Source of the DNA: Alphaproteobacteria bacterium
GTDB taxonomy: Bacteria > Pseudomonadota > Alphaproteobacteria > UBA8366
Reading direction: 5' to 3'
DNA: 11,194 nt
NCBI GenBank assembly: GCA_030743445.1
Contig: JASLSL010000219.1
Coordinates: 1 to 11,194 of the forward strand
The notes beneath the pieces were generated by a model. That model ran no database searches. It saw only the letters and a program-made list of their open reading frames with translations, and was not told where the DNA came from. The first letter of the stretch is position 1. Every line of letters begins with the position of its first letter. The position numbers and the translations under genes were made by a program. Shown in pieces: positions 6,163 to 11,194 of this stretch.

Positions 6163-7986
6163 CTAGGCGTTGACGGCTTGGCGGGCCTGGCGTTTGCGTT
6201 CGTGCGGACACAGCGAGCGCTTGCGCAGGCGAATGTGCCGGGGCGTGACCTCCACCAGTTCGTCGTCCTGGATATAGGCGATCGTCTGTTCCAACGACAT
6301 GTGGTTCGCCGGCGTCAGGCGCACCGCCTCGTCGGTGCCCGAGGCCCGGATATTGGTCAGCTGCTTGGCCTTCATGGGGTTGACCTCGAGATCGTTGCCG
6401 CGGCTGTTCTCCCCGATGATCATGCCTTCGTAGACGGCGACGCCGGAATCGATGAACATCGCGCCGCGCTCTTCCAAGTTCATCAGCGCATAGGCGACGC
6501 TGTTTCCCCCGGCGTTGGAAATCAGCACCCCATTGTGGCGCCCGGCAATGGGTCCGGCGTGGGAGCCATATTCGCGGAACATACGGTTCATGATACCGGT
6601 GCCCCGCGTTTCGGTCATGAATTCGCCGTGATAACCGATCAGGCCCCTCGAGGGCGCCACGAAACTCAGCCGCACCTTGCCGCCGCCGGACGGGCGCATT
6701 TCCTCCATCCGGCCCTTGCGTTTCGAGATCGCCTCGACCACGGCGCCGGAAAATTCCTCGTCCACGTCGACCAGCACGTCTTCGAAGGGCTCCAGTATCC
6801 GCCCGGTGTCCGGATCCTCGCGGGTCAGCACCCGGGGCCGGCTGATCGACAGCTCGAACCCTTCGCGGCGCAGGGTCTCGATCAGGACGCCCAACTGCAA
6901 CTCGCCGCGGCCCGCCACCTCGAAGCCGTTGCCGTCCTCGGCCTCCCGCACACGGATGGCGACGTTGCCTTCGGCTTCCGCCATCAGCCGGCCCCGGATG
7001 ACGCGCGACGTCAACTTGTCGCCGTCGCGCCCGGCCATCGGCGAATCGTTGATGGAAAACACCATCGCCAGGGTCGGCGGGTCGACCGGCTCGGCGGGGA
7101 TCGGCAGGGTGACGCCAAGGTCGCACAGCGTATCGGCGACGCTTGCCGTCGGGAAGCCGGCGATGGTGACGATGTCGCCGGCGTGCGCCGCGCTGACCTC
7201 GCACCGGGCCGGCCCGCGAAAGGCCTGCACCTTGGTGACGCGCGCCTGTTCGATCTTGCCGCCGTCCCGACTCAGCGCTTGGAGGGTGGCGTTGGGGGAC
7301 AGCGAGCCAGAGGCAATGCGCCCGGTCAGCACCCGGCCGAGGTAGGGGTCGCTCTCCAGCGTCGTCACCAGCATACGGAAGGGGCCGTCGGCGTCGACAT
7401 CGGGGGCGGGGACGTGGTCCACGACCTTGTCGAACAGGCACGACATGTCGTCGCCGCGAACGTCCGACTCCTCGGACGCCCAGCCCTGCTTGGCGGACGC
7501 GAAAAGGATGGGGAAATCCAGTTGTTCCTCGTTGGCGTCGAGAATGGCGAACAGGTCGAAGACCTCATCATGGACCGCATCGGGCCGGGCGTCGGGCTTG
7601 TCGATTTTGTTGACGACGACGATGGGCTTGAGGCCGAGGGCCAAAGCCTTCTGGGTGACGAACTTGGTCTGCGGCATGGGGCCTTCGGAGGCATCGACCA
7701 GCAACAGCACGCCGTCGACCATGCCCAGAATGCGTTCCACCTCGCCGCCGAAATCGGCGTGCCCGGGGGTGTCGACGATGTTGATGCGCACGCCCTTCCA
7801 TTCCACCGACGCACACTTGGCGAGAATGGTGATGCCGCGTTCCCTTTCCAGCTCGTTGCTGTCCATCACCCGTTCGGCGACCTGCTGGTTTTCGCGGTAC
7901 AGGCCGCTTTGGTGCAGCAGCGCGTCGACCAGGGTCGTCTTGCCATGGTCGACGTGGGCGATGATGGCGATATTGCGAATATCCAA
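6163..7986 (-). CDS. typA: Ribosome-binding translational GTPase TypA/BipA
   Basis: TypA binds the 70S ribosome in its GTP form and supports ribosome assembly and stress or low-temperature growth. The 607-residue length is typical. The GTPase motifs are in order: AHVDHGKTT (residues 10-18), RGITI (50-54), DTPGH (72-76), NKID (126-129) and SAK (164-166). A beta-barrel domain (about 205-290), the EF-G-like III and V domains, and the family-specific C-terminal domain with GTGIMNRMF, GENSRGNDLEVNP and KQLTNIRASGTDEA follow. It starts at a TTG (7986), supported by the family N-terminus MDIRNIAIIAH and by AAGGG nine bases upstream; no in-frame ATG competes. The promoter appears far upstream, leaving a leader of about 140 bases with a terminator-like hairpin. 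The gene stands alone. Confidence 0.97.
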   Translation of the reverse strand: MDIRNIAIIAHVDHGKTTLVDALLHQSGLYRENQQVAERVMDSNELERERGITILAKCASVEWKGVRINIVDTPGHADFGGEVERILGMVDGVLLLVDASEGPMPQTKFVTQKALALGLKPIVVVNKIDKPDARPDAVHDEVFDLFAILDANEEQLDFPILFASAKQGWASEESDVRGDDMSCLFDKVVDHVPAPDVDADGPFRMLVTTLESDPYLGRVLTGRIASGSLSPNATLQALSRDGGKIEQARVTKVQAFRGPARCEVSAAHAGDIVTIAGFPTASVADTLCDLGVTLPIPAEPVDPPTLAMVFSINDSPMAGRDGDKLTSRVIRGRLMAEAEGNVAIRVREAEDGNGFEVAGRGELQLGVLIETLRREGFELSISRPRVLTREDPDTGRILEPFEDVLVDVDEEFSGAVVEAISKRKGRMEEMRPSGGGKVRLSFVAPSRGLIGYHGEFMTETRGTGIMNRMFREYGSHAGPIAGRHNGVLISNAGGNSVAYALMNLEERGAMFIDSGVAVYEGMIIGENSRGNDLEVNPMKAKQLTNIRASGTDEAVRLTPANHMSLEQTIAYIQDDELVEVTPRHIRLRKRSLCPHERKRQARQAVNA

Positions 7987-8003
7987 CGTCTCAAACCCTT
8001 CGT

Positions 8004-8037
8004 AACGACAAACAAACCCCGCAGTCGGTTGCCGGGG
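8004..8037 (-). terminator. Terminator-like hairpin just before the typA start (possible attenuator)
   Basis: On the minus strand CCCCG (8037-8033) pairs with CGGGG (8021-8017), and an inner CA/TG adds two pairs after one bulged base. It is followed directly by the T-rich TTTGTTTGTC. This resembles an intrinsic terminator with an imperfect T tract. It lies only about 18-30 bases before the TTG of typA, downstream of its likely promoter, so it could either end the hydroxylase transcript or attenuate typA. Confidence 0.45.
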
Positions 8038-8130
8038 ACGGCCCGTCCGTCTCGTAGGAACGGTGCCCAGGCTGGCAAGAACGGTGGCGGAAACCAGGCT
8101 GACCGAAGTGGCGGCTGGCCCGGCGGGCGC

Positions 8131-8160
8131 TTGATAAAGGCTTCCGGCCGGTCAAGTCAA
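8131..8160 (-). promoter_or_regulatory. Probable typA promoter
   Basis: On the minus strand TTGACT (8160-8155, 5 of 6) lies 18 bases before TATCAA (8136-8131, 4 of 6). It sits about 20 bases after the end of the hydroxylase gene. The predicted start is near 8124, which gives a typA leader of about 138 bases. Confidence 0.45.
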
Positions 8161-8180
8161 GTTTCGCGGCGAGGTACCGT

Positions 8181-9002
8181 TCAATCCGGGCGACGACCGA
8201 TCGGATATCGCCCGACGCTTTCGCGGAACGGCTGGGTCAGCATGCGATCTAGCCTGAGCTCGCCCGGGTCGCGAAACTGGTCGAGCCCGATCGTCATCGC
8301 CTCGTGGCCGGCGGCGGGCTGGTCCCGGTAGGTGCCGAACATCCGATCCCACCACGGCAGATTGAAGCCGAAATTGCTGTTGGTCTCCTCGACCTCGATC
8401 GAATGGTGTACCCGGTGCATGTCGGGCGTCACGACGAGCCAACGCAACGCCCGGTCGAGCCCCAGGGCGATTCGAACGTTGCCGTGGTTGAACATCGCGG
8501 TGGCGTTGAGCAGGACCTCGAAGATCAGCACCGCGACTGCCGGCGGGCCGAGGGCGGCGACGACGATCATCTTAATCCCGGCCGAAAGCAGAATTTCGAT
8601 CAGATGGAACCGAGCGCCGGTGGTGACGTCGAAGTCGAGGTCGGCGTGGTGCATCCGGTGCAGACGCCAGAGCGCGGGGACCGCATGGAACATGACGTGC
8701 TGCAGGTAGATCGCGAGGTCGAGCACCACCACCGCAACCGCCACCTTCGCCAAGGGTGGCAGCGAGGCCGCGTTCAGCAGGCCCCAACCCTCGGCTTTGC
8801 CGATCGCCGCGAGCCCGACCGCCGCGATCGGGACGACGATCCGGGCGAGCAGCGTGTTGAGCGCGACGATGGCGATATTGCTCGGCCACCGCGCCAGCCG
8901 CGACGCCGATCGCGCGCGCCGCGGGGCGGCGACCTCCCACAGGGCGATCGCGGCGAAAATGCCGAGAAAACAGGCGAGCCGGATCGTCGCTTCCTCACTC
9001 AT
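8181..9002 (-). CDS. Sterol desaturase / fatty acid hydroxylase family membrane protein
   Basis: This family contains membrane-bound di-iron enzymes that hydroxylate or desaturate lipids, sterols or carotenoids. Of the 273 residues, hydrophobic segments lie at about 5-25, 43-67, 85-101 and 142-165. The histidine clusters that bind the two irons are visible: HVMFH (102-106), HRMHH (115-119), NH (172-173) and HRVHH (196-200), followed by the common FGFNLPWWDRMFGTY. The ATG at 9002 is preferred because GGAAGG stands nine bases upstream; an ATG two codons earlier (9008) is also possible. The start lies within the end of the DUF3572 gene (8-base overlap), so the two are probably co-transcribed and translationally coupled. 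The substrate cannot be deduced. The family assignment is secure. Confidence 0.92.
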   Translation of the reverse strand: MSEEATIRLACFLGIFAAIALWEVAAPRRARSASRLARWPSNIAIVALNTLLARIVVPIAAVGLAAIGKAEGWGLLNAASLPPLAKVAVAVVVLDLAIYLQHVMFHAVPALWRLHRMHHADLDFDVTTGARFHLIEILLSAGIKMIVVAALGPPAVAVLIFEVLLNATAMFNHGNVRIALGLDRALRWLVVTPDMHRVHHSIEVEETNSNFGFNLPWWDRMFGTYRDQPAAGHEAMTIGLDQFRDPGELRLDRMLTQPFRESVGRYPIGRRPD

Positions 9003-9276
9003 CGCCATCCGCCTTCCCCGAGAGCGCCCGGCGCGCCTCGGCGACCAGTTCGGGCGCGCCGTCGATGCTTGCCGCGAAGTCGACCAGCATGGCCTCGTCG
9101 CCGAGAAAATGGTCCAGCACGCCCATCAGGAACGACGTCTCGGCGATCCGCTCGCGCATGGTGTCGGGCCCGACCCCGGTCAGCGCCACGAAGCGCGCCA
9201 GCCGATCGGCGTCGCCCGCGAGATAGGCGAGCCCCCGCATCGCCAACGCCTCCGCCTCGTCGCGGGTCATGGTCAT
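8995..9276 (-). CDS. DUF3572 family protein
   Basis: This is a small helical protein of 93 residues, a family I know from alphaproteobacteria and without an established function. The characteristic blocks are AMRGLAYLAGDADRLARFVALTGVGPDTMRERI followed by a segment near residues 50-70 with FLMGVLDHFLGDEAML. There is no signal peptide, membrane segment or catalytic motif. The ATG at 9276 is supported by a G-rich Shine-Dalgarno tract eight bases upstream; a second ATG two codons later is less well placed. It is the first gene of a two-gene minus-strand unit with the di-iron hydroxylase, and its promoter region is shared with the divergent monooxygenase gene. A role linked to the hydroxylase is only suggested by the overlap. 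Confidence 0.88.
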   Translation of the reverse strand: MTMTRDEAEALAMRGLAYLAGDADRLARFVALTGVGPDTMRERIAETSFLMGVLDHFLGDEAMLVDFAASIDGAPELVAEARRALSGKADGDE

Positions 9277-9280
9277 GACT

Positions 9281-9309
9281 TTTACCCCCCTTGCCGAGCG
9301 CGCTATGGT
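9281..9309 (+). promoter_or_regulatory. Possible promoter of the monooxygenase-methyltransferase pair
   Basis: TTTACC (9281-9286) and TATGGT (9304-9309) are spaced by 17 bases, each 4 of 6 to consensus. The predicted start is near 9316, a leader of about 27 bases. The -35 overlaps the ribosome site of the divergent DUF3572 gene. The leader has no Shine-Dalgarno sequence. Confidence 0.35.
9285..9293 (-). promoter_or_regulatory. G-rich Shine-Dalgarno tract of the DUF3572 gene
   Basis: On the minus strand this is AAGGGGGGG, eight bases before the ATG at 9276. It decides this start over the longer open frame upstream, which is a shadow of the monooxygenase gene. Confidence 0.65.
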
Positions 9310-9342
9310 GTGCCCACCCAAACTTGCCACCGAACCCGTCTC

Positions 9343-10392
9343 ATGTCGTCCAAAACCTCGAATTTGCGCCTCGGCATTCTCGACCAGTCGCCGGTCCGCG
9401 AGGGCGGCACGCCGGCCGACGCCTTCGCCGAGACCATCGAGCTGGCGCAGGCGGCGGAGCGCTTCGGCTACCATCGCTATTGGCTCGCCGAGCACCACGG
9501 CACCGACGGGCTCGCCGGCCCGGCGCCCGAGATCATGGTCACGCGCGTCGCCGCCGCGACCTCCGATATCCGCGTCGGCGCCGGCGGCGTGATGCTGAGC
9601 CACTACAGCCCCTACAAGGTAGCCGAGACCTTCCGGGTGCTGGAGACGCTCTATCCCGGGCGCATCGACCTCGGCATCGGCCGGGCGCCGGGCAGCGACG
9701 GGCGCACGGCACAGGCGCTGGCCTACGGGTCGCAAATCGGGATCGAATACTTTCCCAACAAGATCCAGGACCTGACCGCGTTCCTGACCGACACTCTGCC
9801 CGACAACCATCCCTTCGCCGGGCTTCGCGCGACCCCGGCGACACCCTCGACGCCCGAGGTCTGGCTGTTGGGATCGAGCAACGGCAGCGCCACCTATGCG
9901 GCGCAATTCGGCCTTGCCCTTTCGTTCGCGCATTTCATCGCACCCCGCGGCGGCGAGGCGGTGGTCGAGGCCTACCGCGAGAGCTTCAAGCCCTCGGCGC
10001 TTTACCCCGAGCCGGTGGCGAGCATCGGCGTCTTCGCGCTCTGCGCCGAGACCGACGAGGCGGCGCAACGCCTGGGCGCCAGCCGCGACCTGTGGCGGCT
10101 TCGGGTCGAGCGCGGCTATCACGGGCCGGTGCCCTCGCCCGAGGAGGCGCTGGCCTATGACTACACCGCAGCCGAGCGCGCCCGCATCGAGGCCAACCGC
10201 GAGCGCAGCATCATCGGCACACCCGACGCGGTGACGGCGCGCATCGAGGAACTGGCGGCATCCTTCGCTGTCGACGAGGTCGTCGTCCTCGGCATCTGCT
10301 ACGAATTCGAGGCGCGGCTTCGGTCGTATGAATTGCTAGCCGAGGCGTTCGGCCTCGCGGCCCGGACCGCGCCCGCAAGGGCGGCGTCATGA
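9343..10392 (+). CDS. Luciferase-like flavin-dependent monooxygenase (LLM class, MsnO8/YhbW-like)
   Basis: Enzymes of this class use reduced flavin and oxygen to oxidise organic substrates; the substrate of this subgroup is generally unknown. The 349-residue protein has the subgroup N-terminus LGILDQSPVREGGT (10-23), then AERFGYHRYWLAEHHGTDGLAGPAPEI, the core motif GAGGVMLSHYSPYKVAE, and RIDLGIGRAPGSD. A C-terminal helical region contains IIGTPDAV, usual for the TIM-barrel LLM fold. The ATG at 9343 begins shortly before the conserved LGILDQSP; the frame is open far upstream, but there it only mirrors the opposite-strand genes. No Shine-Dalgarno sequence precedes it. The stop overlaps the next gene's ATG (ATGA), so the methyltransferase is likely translated from the same message. 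Confidence 0.94.
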   Translation: MSSKTSNLRLGILDQSPVREGGTPADAFAETIELAQAAERFGYHRYWLAEHHGTDGLAGPAPEIMVTRVAAATSDIRVGAGGVMLSHYSPYKVAETFRVLETLYPGRIDLGIGRAPGSDGRTAQALAYGSQIGIEYFPNKIQDLTAFLTDTLPDNHPFAGLRATPATPSTPEVWLLGSSNGSATYAAQFGLALSFAHFIAPRGGEAVVEAYRESFKPSALYPEPVASIGVFALCAETDEAAQRLGASRDLWRLRVERGYHGPVPSPEEALAYDYTAAERARIEANRERSIIGTPDAVTARIEELAASFAVDEVVVLGICYEFEARLRSYELLAEAFGLAARTAPARAAS

Positions 10393-11153
10393 GCTGGGAC
10401 CCGACCCAATACCTTGCCTTCGGCGGGCATCGCATCCGCCCGGCGCTCGACCTGATCGCTGCCGTGCCCTTGGCGGCGCCAGCGACCATCGTCGACCTCG
10501 GCTGCGGCACCGGCAACACGACCGAGGCGCTGATGGCGCGCTGGCCGGAAGCCGCGGTCACCGGGGTCGACAACTCGCCCGAGATGCTGGCGCGCGCCAA
10601 GGAGGCGTACCCCGAGGCCGATTGGCAACAGGCCGACTTCGCCGATTGGGCGCCGGCGGCGCCAGTCGAGCTGCTCTATTCCAACGCGGCGCTGCATTGG
10701 CTGACCGGACACGGCGAGCTGTTCCCGCGACTCGCCTTGTGTGTGGCGCCCGGCGGCGTGCTGGCGGTGCAGATGCCGCGCAACTGGGAGGCGCCCTCGC
10801 ACGCGCTGCTCTACGACGTGGCGCGCGCAGGGCCATGGCGCGAAATCCTGGCGCCAATGATCCGCGAGCATCCAACCATGCCGCCGGACTACTATTACGA
10901 CCTGCTGGCGCCGCTCGCGGGCGAGCTCGACATCTGGGAGGTCGAGTACCTGCAAGTGCTGGAAGGCGACAACCCGGTCGCCGAATTCGTCAAGGGCTCG
11001 TGGCTGAAGCCGTTCCTCGATGCGCTCGAGGACCCGATTAGAAGCGAGTTCGAGACGGAATACCGGGCCCGAATCCTCGCCGCCTATCCGCCGCAACCGG
11101 ACGGCAAGACGCTGTTTCCATTCCGCCGCCTGTTCATCGTCGCGACTGTGTAA
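10389..11153 (+). CDS. tam: Trans-aconitate 2-methyltransferase
   Basis: Tam methylates trans-aconitate with S-adenosylmethionine; this removes an inhibitory by-product formed spontaneously from the TCA intermediate cis-aconitate (EC 2.1.1.144). The 254 residues match the length of the E. coli enzyme. The N-terminus MSWDPTQYLAFGGHRIRPALDLI is the family hallmark. SAM-binding motif I is IVDLGCGTGN (34-43), with the ribose-binding acidic residue at Asp61 (VTGVDNSPEML). The blocks SNAALHWLTGHGELFPRL, GGVLAVQMPRNWEAPSHALL, YYYDLL, LDIWEVEYLQ and the C-terminal LFPFRRLFIVA all follow the family order. It begins in an ATGA overlap with the monooxygenase gene and so depends on its transcript. The cytosolic role in the TCA neighbourhood is known for the family; a link to the monooxygenase is not. 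Confidence 0.95.
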   Translation: MSWDPTQYLAFGGHRIRPALDLIAAVPLAAPATIVDLGCGTGNTTEALMARWPEAAVTGVDNSPEMLARAKEAYPEADWQQADFADWAPAAPVELLYSNAALHWLTGHGELFPRLALCVAPGGVLAVQMPRNWEAPSHALLYDVARAGPWREILAPMIREHPTMPPDYYYDLLAPLAGELDIWEVEYLQVLEGDNPVAEFVKGSWLKPFLDALEDPIRSEFETEYRARILAAYPPQPDGKTLFPFRRLFIVATV

Positions 11154-11194
11154 ATCCCCCTCACCCGCTCGCATTCGCTCGCCACCCTCTCCCG
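11154..11194. repeat. C-rich end resembling a dispersed intergenic repeat, cut by the window
   Basis: After the tam stop the sequence reads CCCCCTCACCC, two copies of CGCTCGC separated by ATT, and then CACCCTCTCCCG. Strings such as CCCTCACCC and CCCTCTCCCG are common at the ends of palindromic repeats between genes of GC-rich proteobacteria. The matching arm would lie beyond the window, so only the edge can be proposed. Confidence 0.35.

Noticed and set aside
6128..6169. Short palindrome ATCCGGTCGGAT and direct repeats CTAGGCG after typA, as a terminator
   Set aside because: The loop of the palindrome is only two bases, no T-run follows on the minus strand, and the repeats are too short to mean much.
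6178..8331. A 717-codon open frame on the plus strand opposite typA
   Set aside because: It mirrors typA in a GC-rich genome where antisense frames rarely contain stops. It has no domain, its composition is repetitive, and it runs past typA through the leader into the hydroxylase gene.
8304..9278. A 324-codon plus-strand frame opposite the hydroxylase and DUF3572 genes
   Set aside because: It is an antisense shadow rich in Arg and Pro with no recognisable motif. The opposite strand has clear di-iron histidine motifs and DUF3572 signatures.

Overview
The window looks like a chromosomal segment of a GC-rich alphaproteobacterium, probably from a Rhodospirillales-like lineage. The grounds are a DUF3572 gene (a family I know from alphaproteobacteria), PomA/PomB-type flagellar stator genes, strong G/C preference at third codon positions, and tight gene packing with ATGA overlaps. 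The taxonomic call is an inference from gene content. There is no rRNA, tRNA, CRISPR array, transposase or phage gene.

Left part, all on the minus strand (1-3444): a motB gene cut by the window edge, motA overlapping it by ATGA, and upstream a long TPR plus O-GlcNAc-transferase-like (SPINDLY-type) gene split by a one-base frameshift near 2125. A stator pair beside a TPR glycosyltransferase suggests a motility or surface-glycosylation neighbourhood, but that link is only positional.

Middle part (3445-5939): a small 64-codon plus-strand gene of unknown function, a minus-strand two-domain rhodanese, and a plus-strand lipoprotein of unknown function. The two unknown genes have nearly the same promoter: a palindrome of the form GTGACC-N2-3-GTCAC (12 of 14 bases shared) about 30 bp upstream of a perfect TATAAT box. 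This is the spacing of a class II promoter activated by a CRP/FNR-superfamily protein. It is the most interesting signal in the window, because it suggests that two undescribed genes belong to one regulon.

Right part (6163-11153): typA (bipA) on the minus strand with a TTG start, a long leader and a terminator-like hairpin just before the start; then a minus-strand pair, DUF3572 followed by a sterol-desaturase/fatty-acid-hydroxylase family membrane protein, overlapping each other; then, divergently, a plus-strand pair, a luciferase-like flavin monooxygenase followed by trans-aconitate 2-methyltransferase, joined by an ATGA overlap. The last 40 bases resemble the edge of a dispersed C-rich intergenic repeat.

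Most genes are housekeeping or metabolic. The novelty lies in the paired promoters with their two unknown products, the broken glycosyltransferase, the unclear motA start and the typA leader.
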